In this document: positions 17,907 through 26,909 of the stretch, in pieces
How positions within the stretch are numbered: the first letter of the stretch is position 1
Layout of the letters: each line of letters starts with the position of its first letter
Assembly: GCA_025210375.1 (NCBI GenBank)
Contig: JAOASB010000007.1
Span: 1-64,000 of the forward strand
Source: Maledivibacter sp.
GTDB lineage: Bacteria > Bacillota > Clostridia > Peptostreptococcales > Caminicellaceae
DNA: 64,000 nt
Reading direction: 5' to 3'
Position numbers and translations under genes: made by a program
Notes under the pieces: generated by a model
What the model saw: only the letters and a program-made list of their open reading frames with translations
Told to the model about the DNA's origin: nothing
Database searches by the model: none

Positions 17907-19586
17907 ATGGAGAAGGTTTGGAATATAGTTTCTGAAAAGGTTGAGGGCTTATCTATAGTTGAAGGTATACTCCGTAGTAAGGGGATTACTGAAAAAAAAG
18001 ATATAGAAGAATTTTTAAGTGATAAACCCCAAAGGACCTATGACCCCTTTATCATAAAAAATATGACCGAGGCTGTAGGCACAATTATTCGGCATATCAC
18101 AAAGGGCAATAGGATTGTAATTGCTGGAGATTATGATGTGGATGGGGTTACAGCAACATCATTGTTATTAGAATTTTTAGGTGGAATAACTAAAAATATA
18201 GATTATTACATACCTAACCGTTTTACCGAGGGTTATGGACTGAATATAGAAGCTATAAAGCACATAAAAGAAGAAATGAAGGCTCAGCTTATTATTACAG
18301 TAGATAATGGAATTAGTTCCGTTGAGGAAGTGGATTATGCAAATGAATTAGGATTAGAAGTGATAGTTACTGATCACCATAATCCTCCGGAGAAGCTGCC
18401 AAATTGTTTAATACTCGATGTAAAACAAGAAGGCGATGACTATCCCTTTAAGGAATTATGTGGCTGTGGTATAGCATTCAAGCTTGCACAAGCAATTCAG
18501 AAAACCTTGGGATTACCTAAAGGTACATTATCAAGACTTCTAGATTTGGTTACCCTTGGAACCATTTGTGATATTGTACCCCTTGTGGACGAAAATAGAA
18601 CTCTCATTAAATATGGATTAAAAAGTATAAATGCAAATAGACGTTTAGGTATTTCTGTTTTAAGACAGATAGTAGGCCTTAAGGATAAAGAAATAACCGC
18701 AGGAAGGATTGGATTTGTAATAGGACCATGCTTCAATGCAGCTGGGAGACTTGAGGATGCAAAATATGGTGTACAGCTGCTTATTTCAAAGGATATAGCC
18801 GCAGCTACAAAATTATCGAAATACTTATATGATTTGAATAAAGAGAGAAGAGATGTCCAAGAGGTAGGGGAAAAGCTGTGTAAGGGTATTGTTGAAAAAG
18901 AATATACCGATAAGGATTTTTTAGTCCTACGTGCAGATAATATTTCAGAAGGGGTCATTGGGATCGTTGCTGGAAAGATAAAGGATATTTTTTATAAACC
19001 CACATTAGTGGTTACAAAAAGTGAAGATGGATATTTAAAGGGAAGTGGTAGAAGTATATCGGGAATAAATATATATGAAGAAATGAAAAACTGCTCTGAT
19101 CTTTTTCTAGGCTTTGGAGGTCATGGCATGGCTTGTGGATTTTCCATAGAAGAGGAAAAGCTAGATGAACTAAGGTCTAGATTAGACTTCAGAGCTAAAA
19201 GAATCAAAAAAGAAAATCCCGATATATTTGTACCAAAATTAAATATTATGACGGAGATCAAATCAGAGGATTTCACTACCCAGCTTGTGGACAATATATC
19301 AAAACTAGAGCCCTATGGAATGGGGAATCCTAGGCCTTTGTTTGTCATAAAGGATATAGAGGTTGAGAGAACTAAGACAAGGGGTTGTGGAACCGATGGT
19401 AAGCATCTAAAATTTGTGGGAAATAGGGGCAGTGTCACTTTAGATGGAATAGGATTTTCATTAACAGAAAGATATGTAAAGCTGGGACAACCCGCTTCTA
19501 TGGATGTTGCTTTTTCTGTAGACATTAATGAATGGAATGGGAATATCAAGCCTCAAATGGTTATTGAAGATTTTAAAAGTGTATAA
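17907..19586 (+). CDS. recJ: Single-stranded-DNA-specific exonuclease RecJ
   Basis: The 559-residue 5'-3' exonuclease of the DHH family acts in recombination and mismatch repair. Motifs in order are AGDYDVDGVTATSLL (about 74-88), ITVDNGIS, TDHHNP, GTICDIVPLV, GPCFNAAGR and the DHHA1-domain FGGHGMACGF. An OB-like C-terminal part ends the protein, which is of normal length. The start was set at ATG with GGAGG six bases upstream. An in-frame ATG 16 codons earlier lacks a ribosome site. It is monocistronic. Confidence 0.93.
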   Translation: MEKVWNIVSEKVEGLSIVEGILRSKGITEKKDIEEFLSDKPQRTYDPFIIKNMTEAVGTIIRHITKGNRIVIAGDYDVDGVTATSLLLEFLGGITKNIDYYIPNRFTEGYGLNIEAIKHIKEEMKAQLIITVDNGISSVEEVDYANELGLEVIVTDHHNPPEKLPNCLILDVKQEGDDYPFKELCGCGIAFKLAQAIQKTLGLPKGTLSRLLDLVTLGTICDIVPLVDENRTLIKYGLKSINANRRLGISVLRQIVGLKDKEITAGRIGFVIGPCFNAAGRLEDAKYGVQLLISKDIAAATKLSKYLYDLNKERRDVQEVGEKLCKGIVEKEYTDKDFLVLRADNISEGVIGIVAGKIKDIFYKPTLVVTKSEDGYLKGSGRSISGINIYEEMKNCSDLFLGFGGHGMACGFSIEEEKLDELRSRLDFRAKRIKKENPDIFVPKLNIMTEIKSEDFTTQLVDNISKLEPYGMGNPRPLFVIKDIEVERTKTRGCGTDGKHLKFVGNRGSVTLDGIGFSLTERYVKLGQPASMDVAFSVDINEWNGNIKPQMVIEDFKSV

Positions 19587-19650
19587 AAATGTACATAAGT
19601 ATAAATTCAAAAAAAAATGCAAACCTTACAATAAAATTGCAAAAAAAATT

Positions 19651-19679
19651 ATCAGAGTGTTCTGATTATCTGTTATAAT
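19651..19679 (+). promoter_or_regulatory. Possible promoter -10 with adjacent palindrome
   Basis: A palindrome ATCAGA-GTGT-TCTGAT (19651-19666) lies eight bases before TATAAT (19674-19679), upstream of hisC. No good -35 hexamer is seen. The palindrome could be an operator. Confidence 0.35.
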
Positions 19680-19710
19680 TGGATATAGGTGGATCATTAG
19701 GCATATGGAA

Positions 19711-19755
19711 AAAATAATGAAAATTACTTAACAATCCGACCTGTTTATTTTTTAA
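19711..19755. repeat. Family 4 fragment
   Basis: AAAATAATGAAAATTACTTA followed by CCGACCTGTTTATTTT matches the right end of the full family 4 copies at 38867-38999 and 53432-53562. The left half is missing. Confidence 0.5.
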
Positions 19756-19812
19756 TGTGCCTTAGATCGGAAATTTAAATTTACTATAGCTTTTATATGA
19801 GGAGGAAAATAT

Positions 19813-20913
19813 ATGAAGGATAATCTATTTAGAAAAGAAGTACTGACATTAAAGCGTTATGTTCCCGGTAAACCTATTGAGGAAGTAAAAAAGGAATTAG
19901 GTTTAGAAGACATAGTAAAGCTAGCGTCTAATGAAAACCCTTTAGGGCCTTCAAAGAAAGCAGTTGAGGCTATAAAGCAGGAAGCAGCAAATATTCATAT
20001 TTATCCAGATCCAGGGGTAGCTACATTAAAAGAGAAATTAGCACAGAAATATGATTTAAGCCCAGAACAAATTGTGGTTGGAAATGGTGGAGAAGAGATC
20101 ATAAAGTTCATTGCTCAGACATTTATTAATTCTGGGGATGAGGCGATAATGGCACTTCCTTCATTTGGATTATACAGTACTAGTGTTTCCCATATGGGAG
20201 GTGTATTAGTACAGATTCCCCTTAAGAACTACAAGCATGATTTTGAAGGCTTTGTAGAAAATATAAATGAAAACACAAAATTAATTTTTGTCTGTAATCC
20301 AAATAATCCAACGGGGAATATTATGACTGGAGAAGAGATAGACTATTTATTTAACAATATTCCAGAACATATTGTAGTAGTTCTTGATGAAGCATATTAT
20401 GAGTATGCCATAAAAAATCCTGAATACCCTGACAGCATAAATATACTAAAGAAAAGACCAAACACCATTATACTTAGAACTTTCTCAAAGGTGGCAGGAC
20501 TTGCAGGGGTTAGAACGGGATATTGCTTAACATCTAAGGAAATAGCAAATGAAATGACTAAGGTAAAGGGAGTATTTAATGCCAACAGATTAGCCCAGGT
20601 AGCTGCCGTAGCTGCCCTTGAAGATGATGAGCATATAGAAAAAACAGTAAAATTAAATTATGAATCTATGGAAATGATGGAGAAATACTTTGAAGATAAT
20701 AATTTAGAATATATAAAATCCAATTCTAATTTTATTTTTGTTAATATAAATATGGATTCTAGAGTAGTATTCCAAAGGCTATTGGAGCAGGGAGTTATAA
20801 TGAGACCAGGCTATCTTTGGAATTGGGATAACTGGATAAGGGTCAGTACAGGAACCATTGAGCAAACACAAAAATTTATTGAAAAATTAGAACTTATTTT
20901 ACAAGACAACTAA
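19813..20913 (+). CDS. hisC: Histidinol-phosphate aminotransferase (PLP class I/II)
   Basis: The 366-residue aminotransferase converts imidazole acetol phosphate to histidinol phosphate. Visible features are [14 protein letters not shown] near residue 37, [11 protein letters not shown] (about 158-168), LDEAYYEY and the PLP-lysine motif [15 protein letters not shown] near residue 220. No other his gene lies beside it. Relatives with broad aromatic specificity exist, so the substrate is not certain. ATG follows GAGGAGG. Confidence 0.85.
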   Translation: MKDNLFRKEVLTLKRYVPGKPIEEVKKELGLEDIVKLASNENPLGPSKKAVEAIKQEAANIHIYPDPGVATLKEKLAQKYDLSPEQIVVGNGGEEIIKFIAQTFINSGDEAIMALPSFGLYSTSVSHMGGVLVQIPLKNYKHDFEGFVENINENTKLIFVCNPNNPTGNIMTGEEIDYLFNNIPEHIVVVLDEAYYEYAIKNPEYPDSINILKKRPNTIILRTFSKVAGLAGVRTGYCLTSKEIANEMTKVKGVFNANRLAQVAAVAALEDDEHIEKTVKLNYESMEMMEKYFEDNNLEYIKSNSNFIFVNINMDSRVVFQRLLEQGVIMRPGYLWNWDNWIRVSTGTIEQTQKFIEKLELILQDN

Positions 20914-20934
20914 AAATCTATGAACAAGAATTTA

Positions 20935-20987
20935 ATTGTTTAAGGAAAAGATCATGTAGGTATATCTTTCCTTAAACAATTTTTTTA
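20935..20987 (+). terminator. Rho-independent terminator after hisC
   Basis: ATTGTTTAAGGAAA plus AGAT pairs with ATCT plus TTTCCTTAAACAAT and runs into seven T's. Confidence 0.9.
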
Positions 20988-21162
20988 TGAAATAAAATTT
21001 AGTATTCTTAGTGTTCCAATAAACATTTCAAGTGTATTTCTAATACCTTCCCCATACTTTTATTCTATTCCTTTATATTTTCACACCAATTTTTGGATAA
21101 TATTTATATAAAAAAAGGTTGATTTTTATTTTAAATAGGTATATATTATTGTATAGATGATC

Positions 21163-21187
21163 ATATGAACAATCATTCATATATAAT
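21163..21187 (+). promoter_or_regulatory. ArsR/SmtB-type operator overlapping a -10 element
   Basis: ATATGAA-CAATCA-TTCATAT (21163-21182) is a perfect 7-6-7 inverted repeat with the TGAA/TTCA core typical of ArsR-family metal regulators. It abuts TATAAT (21182-21187), 24 bp before the regulator gene. The likely logic is that the regulator blocks its own operon until Cd, Pb or Zn binds. Confidence 0.65.
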
Positions 21188-21210
21188 CATTAATCTAACG
21201 AGGTGATCTA

Positions 21211-21579
21211 ATGACTAATAAGAAATCAGATAAAGATATGTGTAATTGTAATGTCATACATGAGGATATAGTTGATAGTGTTAAATCAAAGATGCCCCAA
21301 GAAGAAAAGCTATATGATTTAGCGGATTTATTTAAGGTTTTTGGTGATACGACCAGAATAAAGATAATATGTGCTTTATTTGAAGAACAAATGTGTGTTT
21401 GTGATATTGCCGCAGCTCTTGGAATGTCACAATCTGCAATATCCCATCAATTAAGGGTTTTAAAAGCTGCTAGACTTGTAAAATATAGGAGGCAAGGAAA
21501 GGCAGTTTATTACTCCCTTGATGATGAACACGTTAAGAATATATTTGATCAAGGCTTTAGCCATATAAGTCACATGTAG
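21211..21579 (+). CDS. ArsR-family metal-sensing repressor, CadC-like
   Basis: The 122-residue winged-helix repressor carries CNC (12-14) near the N-terminus and CVC in EQMCVCDIAAAL (near residue 69), the pattern of the CadC thiolate site. The recognition helix reads MSQSAISHQLRVL. It should dissociate from the operator upstream when heavy metals bind. It ends 23 bp before the efflux ATPase, so the two are co-transcribed. ATG follows GAGGTGAT. Confidence 0.88.
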   Translation: MTNKKSDKDMCNCNVIHEDIVDSVKSKMPQEEKLYDLADLFKVFGDTTRIKIICALFEEQMCVCDIAAALGMSQSAISHQLRVLKAARLVKYRRQGKAVYYSLDDEHVKNIFDQGFSHISHM

Positions 21580-21602
21580 GGCTTGAAGGGGGAGTATGAA
21601 TA

Positions 21603-24011
21603 ATGTCTAACCAAGTAAAGGTTGAGTTATCCTTAGAAGGACTCAACTGTGCTAATTGTGCTGCAAAGATAGAAAGAAGAGTAAATGAGTTATCCCATGT
21701 TAAGCTAGCTTCACTAAACTTTGTTACCAAGACAATGGCCATAGACATAGCTGATGTGGGAAAGAGTAAAGAGGTAATATCACAAACAAAAAATATAGTA
21801 AAAAAACTTGAACCCCATGTTGTAGTCAATGAAAGGGGACTAAATAAGACTGGAAAGAAAGTCTTAGTCCTAAAGGGACTGGCTTGTGCAAACTGTAGTG
21901 CCAAGATCGAAACAAAGATCAAGGAATTACAGGGTGTGAATAAGGCCTATATTGATTTCGCATCTGGAAAATTGATTATGGAAGCCAATAAAAGGGACTT
22001 GACTAGAATCACTGAAGAAGCAATTAAAATAATAAAAGATATTGAACCCCATGTAAATGTAATAGAAGAAAGCAAAGAAAACCTCTATAATGATGATCAT
22101 GGACACCATCATTGTGATGATCATGAACATACCCATGCTCATCACCATAGTCATGGGGAGGGAAATAATAGGAAAGAATTAATAAAACTAGGTATAGGAG
22201 CAGTTCTATTTATTGTAGGCTTAGTCTTTAAATTCTCCCAGCCCATTGAATTTGGGATATTCTTTATCAGCTATATTTTAGTTGGTGGGGAAGTACTTCT
22301 TAGGGCTGGAAGAAATATATTGCGAGGACAAATATTTGATGAAAATTTTTTAATGGCTATAGCAACCGTTGGAGCCTTTGCCATAGGAGAATTCCCAGAG
22401 GGTGCAGGGGTTATGATATTTTATCAAGCAGGAGAGTTTATGCAGGGGTTGGCAGTTAATCGTTCAAGAAAATCAATTGCTGAATTAATGGATATAAGAC
22501 CAGACTATGCCAATCTTAAAATAGGAAATGACTTAAAGAAGGTATCACCTGAGGAAGTAAATATCGATGACATAATAGTAGTAAAACCCGGTGAAAAGGT
22601 TCCCTTGGATGGGATAGTTATAGAAGGGACATCTACCCTTGATACATCCGCACTTACAGGAGAATCTATGCCGAGGGATGTCGTGGTGGGAAGTGAAGTT
22701 CTAGGTGGATTTATTAATAAAAACGGACTGCTGACTATTAAAGTTGATAAAGATTTTAGTGAATCCACTGTATCTAAAATATTAGATTTAGTTCAAAATG
22801 CAAGTAGTAAGAAAGCTTCAATTGAAAAATTTATAACAAAATTTGCAAGATATTATACACCTATTGTAGTTTTTAGTGCCCTAGCCTTGGCTGTAATTCC
22901 TCCACTTGTTATTGAAGGTGCAACATTTTCTCAGTGGTTATATAGGGCACTTATATTCTTAGTAGTATCATGCCCTTGTGCCTTAGTGATATCTATACCA
23001 CTTGGATTTTTTGGAGGTATAGGTGGAGCATCAAAGTCTGGAATACTTATAAAGGGTGGGAACTACTTAGAGGCCCTTAACAATGTAGACACAGTAGTAT
23101 TTGATAAAACAGGAACCTTAACAAAGGGCGTATTTAAAGTAACTGAAATCAAAGCAAAGGCCCATATATCCAAGGAGGAACTATTAGAGCTTGCTGCCTT
23201 TGCTGAGAGTTATTCTAACCATCCAATTGCGGCCTCTATATTAAAGGAATATGGTAAAGAGGTCAATAAAGAGGATATAGAGTCATATGATGAATTGTCA
23301 GGATATGGTATAAGTGCTGTAATAAGGGGTAAAAAAGTTTTAGCAGGAAATGATAAGCTTATGAAGCAAAAAAATATAGAATTTGATGATATTCATTTTA
23401 CTGGGACAATAGTTCATATTGTAGTAGATAAGGAATATGCAGGCCATATTATTATTTCCGATGAAATTAAGTTAGACGCAGAAAATGCTATAAAGGAGCT
23501 TAAAGCAATAGGAGTCAATAAGACGGTAATGCTTACAGGAGATAATAGGAAAGTAGCGGAAAAGGTAGCCGAAAGTCTTGGGCTGGACAAAGTGTACTCA
23601 GAGCTTTTACCCCAGCATAAGGTTGAAAAGTTAGAACAATTAGATAAAGAAAAAAAATCCAAAGGGAATCTTATATTCGTTGGAGATGGCATAAATGATG
23701 CACCAGTTCTGGCTAGATCAGATATAGGTGTGGCTATGGGGGCACTGGGCTCAGATGCAGCAATAGAAGCAGCCGATGTTGTTCTCATGACCGATGAACC
23801 TTTAAAACTGGTGAGTGCAATAAAAATAGCAAAAAAAACCAAAAGAATAATATGGCAAAACATTGTATTTGCATTAGGTATAAAAGTAATAGTGATGATA
23901 CTTGGAGCCATGGGTATGGCGACCATGTGGGCGGCAGTATTTGCCGATGTAGGGGTAGCACTGATAGCAGTACTTAACTCTATGAGAGCATTGAAGGTAG
24001 GAAGTATTTAA
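21603..24011 (+). CDS. cadA: Heavy-metal-translocating P1B-type ATPase (Zn/Cd/Pb efflux)
   Basis: The 802-residue pump exports divalent soft metals using ATP. Two heavy-metal-binding domains, GLNCANCAAKIE (about 13-24) and GLACANCSAKIE, are followed by a His-rich linker with DHGHHHCDDHEHTHAHHH (about 162-185). Next come membrane helices with the selectivity motif SCPCAL, then the phosphorylation motif FDKTGTLT and GDGINDAPVLA. CPC with the His-rich linker favours Zn/Cd over Cu. An out-of-frame ATG at 21596 opens a four-codon frame across the start. The cadC neighbour supports metal induction. Confidence 0.93.
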   Translation: MSNQVKVELSLEGLNCANCAAKIERRVNELSHVKLASLNFVTKTMAIDIADVGKSKEVISQTKNIVKKLEPHVVVNERGLNKTGKKVLVLKGLACANCSAKIETKIKELQGVNKAYIDFASGKLIMEANKRDLTRITEEAIKIIKDIEPHVNVIEESKENLYNDDHGHHHCDDHEHTHAHHHSHGEGNNRKELIKLGIGAVLFIVGLVFKFSQPIEFGIFFISYILVGGEVLLRAGRNILRGQIFDENFLMAIATVGAFAIGEFPEGAGVMIFYQAGEFMQGLAVNRSRKSIAELMDIRPDYANLKIGNDLKKVSPEEVNIDDIIVVKPGEKVPLDGIVIEGTSTLDTSALTGESMPRDVVVGSEVLGGFINKNGLLTIKVDKDFSESTVSKILDLVQNASSKKASIEKFITKFARYYTPIVVFSALALAVIPPLVIEGATFSQWLYRALIFLVVSCPCALVISIPLGFFGGIGGASKSGILIKGGNYLEALNNVDTVVFDKTGTLTKGVFKVTEIKAKAHISKEELLELAAFAESYSNHPIAASILKEYGKEVNKEDIESYDELSGYGISAVIRGKKVLAGNDKLMKQKNIEFDDIHFTGTIVHIVVDKEYAGHIIISDEIKLDAENAIKELKAIGVNKTVMLTGDNRKVAEKVAESLGLDKVYSELLPQHKVEKLEQLDKEKKSKGNLIFVGDGINDAPVLARSDIGVAMGALGSDAAIEAADVVLMTDEPLKLVSAIKIAKKTKRIIWQNIVFALGIKVIVMILGAMGMATMWAAVFADVGVALIAVLNSMRALKVGSI

Positions 24012-24052
24012 ATAAGATAAATGACTATGATAGTTCTTTATAGTTAACGAGT

Positions 24053-24096
24053 AAGTGGCAAGGGTCGGTTTAAATCTGACCCTTGCCACTTTTTTA
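24053..24096 (+). terminator. Rho-independent terminator after cadA
   Basis: AAGTGGCAAGGGTC (24053-24066) pairs perfectly with GACCCTTGCCACTT (24078-24091), then T's. Confidence 0.93.
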
Positions 24097-24100
24097 TTAC

Positions 24101-24133
24101 TTGAGGGAATTGCATAACTCTTACTAGGACTTC
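24101..24133. repeat. Family 1 terminal fragment
   Basis: GAGGGAATTGCATAACTC followed by TTACTAGGACTT is one family 1 end. The other end is absent. Confidence 0.55.
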
Positions 24134-24156
24134 TTATATTTTTTTAGCAACACCTA

Positions 24157-26046
24157 TTAATAACCCGATGGAGCCCCATAGGATCCAGGTGAAAAAGTAT
24201 CAGTATTCCATGGATCGTAGGAAGGGGTACTCCATGGTTCATCTGCAGTTTCATTCCTTTCTACATCAGCCATAGCTTCAGGAGTCAATATTCCCTTTGT
24301 ATGGGCAACACCATCAAAACCTATATAACTTTCTTGATTAGCTAACCAATTAACTATATTTATAGATAATGTAGCTGCATTTCCGTTATCGGTCCAGCCA
24401 GGATAGGTATTTTTATTACCACCATCTTCTCTTTTATACTTAGTAGATGCATCTTCTATAGGAGAGGAGTCTCCAATAAATGCTGCTTTACCTAAGCTAG
24501 GCTTTGAAATAGCCACATAGGCACCCTCTTTTTCCCCACCAAAGTATAGACCTAAATCAGCGGCATGGTTCCATTTAGTTGGGGAGTCATTGTCACTAAA
24601 ATATATTATCCCTTTAGCTATATCAGGGTTAGTAATTGACATTGTACCTCCCGCAGCCATAAGAATCGGTTGTACACCCTGGGTAATTCCTTCACTTTCT
24701 TCTACAGATCTAATCCCTGAAACTCCGTCCATGCAATTTATTGCATTAAATCTAAATCTAATTCCAAAGTTCTGTGATAACCAACCTGAGTTAGCATTTT
24801 GAGGATTCCTCATATCCATATATTCCCCATCCATATCATAGCTTAAATCCGTTGATCTATTATATCCGTTAAAAACCTCAGTGCAATCCCAAGTATTTTT
24901 ATTTCTATCAGCATTATAATGATCTGATATTAAAAAAATGCCCTTACCATCATCTACAAATTGCTTTAATGCTGCATACTCTGAAGCTCTAAGTGGTCTA
25001 TTGGGCTCGGCCATTATAAATACATCAGCTTCATTAATAGAGTCGTATGTAATCAATGCCTCATTTATATCAACATTTGATGATTGTCTATCATCATAAA
25101 AACGTATAGCTCCGTCACCGTTCTTATCAATACCCCTATATTCCCTAACTGTATAGCCTTCCTCAACTAAAGCATCAGCAAAATCTGAGAAGCCACCGTC
25201 AATTACCCAATCAGCATTTCCAGCAGTTTCAAAATGAGAATTATCAAAGAGTACTAATTTTCCGTTATCATTTGATGGAGAAGGAGTCTTCTCAGGTATT
25301 GTGTTGTTCCAGTTATAATTTTGTGAAGGGGTTCCACCACCACCATCAATAAATTCGATAGAGGAAACTTGCTCTATGGATTCCTCATTGGAATAAACAT
25401 CTCTTTTACCAGTTACCCTTATTTTCTTTCCAAGTGCCTGGGGATTGTTTACGGGGCTGAACTCTTGTCTCATATTTGATTCCAGCTTAACTATCAGATA
25501 ATCTGCAGCTGAAATATCGTTAGTATCAGCTACCTTAATGGCATACTGATCGTTGAATTCATCAATTATATAGGCTTCTATGGTGACAGTTGTACCATGG
25601 GCTTCATTAAGTGCGTTAGCTACATCTTGACCGCCTTGAGATGAACCACCATCAATAAATTCGATAGAGGAAACTTGCTCTATGGATTCCTCATGGGAAT
25701 AAATATCTCTTTTACCAGTTACCCTTATTTTCCTTCCCAGTGCCTGGGGATTATTTACGGGGCTGAACTCTTGTCTCATATTTGATTCCAGCTTAACTAT
25801 CAGATAATCTGCAGCTGAGGCATTATTAGTATCAGCTACCTTAATGGCATACTGATCGTTAAATCCATCAACTATGTAGGCTTCTATGGTGACAGTTGTA
25901 CCCTGGGATTCCAATAATGCTTCTGATACTGTCAATGGACTACTTTCAGCGTTAACCATTGTTAACATATTGATGCTAAACATATTTACTAGCACAAGTG
26001 TAAGGATCAAAACAAAGCTTGTAGTTTTTAAGAATCTGTTTTTCAT
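24157..26046 (-). CDS. Secreted protein with two tandem DUF6359-like repeats and a GldG/GATase-like domain
   Basis: A Sec signal peptide spans about residues 1-33 of the 629-residue product. Two near-identical units of about 100 residues follow, each with TTVTIEAYI, DQYAIKVADTN, DYLIVKLESNMRQEFSPVNN and IRVTGKRD. They resemble the OB-like domain (DUF6359) of extracellular nucleases such as YhcR. From about residue 265 an alpha/beta domain runs (KLVLFDNSHFETAG, ADVFIMAEPNRPL, GKGIFLISDHYNADRN, KAAFIGDSSPIED), like the ThuA/GldG glutamine-amidotransferase-like fold. The tail is rich in Pro, Ser, Gly and Tyr. No nuclease motif was seen. The start was placed at the ATG with GGTGAT upstream, six codons inside the longest frame. 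Confidence 0.7.
   Translation of the reverse strand: MKNRFLKTTSFVLILTLVLVNMFSINMLTMVNAESSPLTVSEALLESQGTTVTIEAYIVDGFNDQYAIKVADTNNASAADYLIVKLESNMRQEFSPVNNPQALGRKIRVTGKRDIYSHEESIEQVSSIEFIDGGSSQGGQDVANALNEAHGTTVTIEAYIIDEFNDQYAIKVADTNDISAADYLIVKLESNMRQEFSPVNNPQALGKKIRVTGKRDVYSNEESIEQVSSIEFIDGGGGTPSQNYNWNNTIPEKTPSPSNDNGKLVLFDNSHFETAGNADWVIDGGFSDFADALVEEGYTVREYRGIDKNGDGAIRFYDDRQSSNVDINEALITYDSINEADVFIMAEPNRPLRASEYAALKQFVDDGKGIFLISDHYNADRNKNTWDCTEVFNGYNRSTDLSYDMDGEYMDMRNPQNANSGWLSQNFGIRFRFNAINCMDGVSGIRSVEESEGITQGVQPILMAAGGTMSITNPDIAKGIIYFSDNDSPTKWNHAADLGLYFGGEKEGAYVAISKPSLGKAAFIGDSSPIEDASTKYKREDGGNKNTYPGWTDNGNAATLSINIVNWLANQESYIGFDGVAHTKGILTPEAMADVERNETADEPWSTPSYDPWNTDTFSPGSYGAPSGY
25345..25916. repeat. 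Intragenic tandem duplication, period 306 bp
   Basis: The block beginning ATCAATAAATTCGATAGAGG at 25345 recurs at 25651 with very few differences over about 265 bp. It encodes the two DUF6359-like units. The DNA-level identity indicates a recent duplication or continuing gene conversion. Confidence 0.85.
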
Positions 26047-26136
26047 ATTAATCACCACTCCCATTTTAAATTTATTTTCTCAAAATCCAATAAAAACTTA
26101 TACTCCCCCCCTCCTCTGAAGTTTATTTTTAAAACT

Positions 26137-26254
26137 GAAGAAATTCCATAGTTACCATCTGTGGAAATCATCCACTATATATAGTTTTAAAATCTACAAA
26201 GCCATATCCCATGCATTATGTAATCCAGTCAAGTTACAATTATGTAATTTCTTC
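26137..26254. repeat. Family 1 MITE-like element, short form
   Basis: The ends GAAGAAATTCCATAGTTAC and AATTATGTAATTTCTTC are inverted. The interior contains ACTATATATAGTTTTAAAAT as in other copies. No clear target duplication remains. Confidence 0.7.
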
Positions 26255-26463
26255 AATTATTATAGATATATTATGTATATGTTGAATTAATGTATCAAAT
26301 GTGAAAAATACCAAGAAATAATATTCCTATATTTATAACCAGTATTGAAATGTGGTGGTATTTATTATATAATTAATGGAAATAAATGAATTAATGTTAT
26401 ATTATAACAATATGAAGCTTCAAATTCTTAGAGAATATTCTTTAAGGATTTGTTGTATAAAAA

Positions 26464-26616
26464 GTAGCCCTTCCAAAGAAGAGTATTCTAATTTGAAAAG
26501 GAACTACGGCATATGATATTATGACAACTGCTATGGAATAAAAAACTAGCAGCCTATTAATATGTTTTTGTCATAAAATTTAAAAGCCGAGCTTTCCTTT
26601 TTGGAAAGTTTTTTTA
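26464..26616 (+). ncRNA. Candidate structured leader with terminator upstream of the hyd genes
   Basis: Three helices can be drawn in order. The first is GTAG-CCC-TTCC (26464-26474) with GGAACTAC (26500-26507). The second is TTATGACA (26519-26526) with TGTCATAA (26569-26576), enclosing CTGCTA/TAGCAG. The third is a terminator, CTTTCC (26592-26597) with GGAAAG (26603-26608) and seven T's. The terminator ends only 24 bases before the first gene and nothing is encoded upstream for 500 bases. Attenuation or a riboswitch is therefore the simplest reading. It matches no riboswitch consensus I know. Confidence 0.45.
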
Positions 26617-26639
26617 TTCCCCTAAATTTAGAAAAGGAG

Positions 26640-26909
26640 ATGATTAATATCAAAAGAAAAATAGCTGTTATAGGAGCTGTACTAGATAATCCAAGGGATT
26701 GTCAAAGTCAATTTAACGATATAGTATCTGATTTTAAGGGAATTGTAAGGGGAAGGATGGGTATTCCTTTTGAGGAAGAGTGTGTTTCTGTAATCTCAAT
26801 AATCGTATATGGCTCATTAGATGAAATAAATAGCTTAACAGGCAAACTTGGTAATATACAGGGGGTCAATATAAAAACATCATTCTCAAAGAAGAACATA
26901 GAAGCATGA
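26640..26909 (+). CDS. Iron-only hydrogenase system regulator, TM1266 family
   Basis: The 89-residue product has the small ACT-like fold typical of the TM1266 family: a first strand IKRKIAVIGAVL, RGRMGIPF in the middle and a final strand before VNIKTSFSK. These proteins are encoded with HydE, HydF and HydG and are thought to regulate [FeFe]-hydrogenase maturation. GAAAAGGAG abuts the ATG with no spacer, so initiation a few codons later at a near-cognate codon is possible. Its stop overlaps hydE as ATGA. Confidence 0.8.
   Translation: MINIKRKIAVIGAVLDNPRDCQSQFNDIVSDFKGIVRGRMGIPFEEECVSVISIIVYGSLDEINSLTGKLGNIQGVNIKTSFSKKNIEA

Noticed and set aside
23414..23926. 170-codon open frame antisense to cadA
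   Set aside because: It lies wholly within a clear P-type ATPase gene, has no ribosome site, and its translation is a low-complexity shadow of the real frame.
26464..26616. T-box or SAM riboswitch before the hyd operon
   Set aside because: The T-box antiterminator consensus and the SAM-I core motifs were sought and are absent; reported only as an unclassified structured leader.
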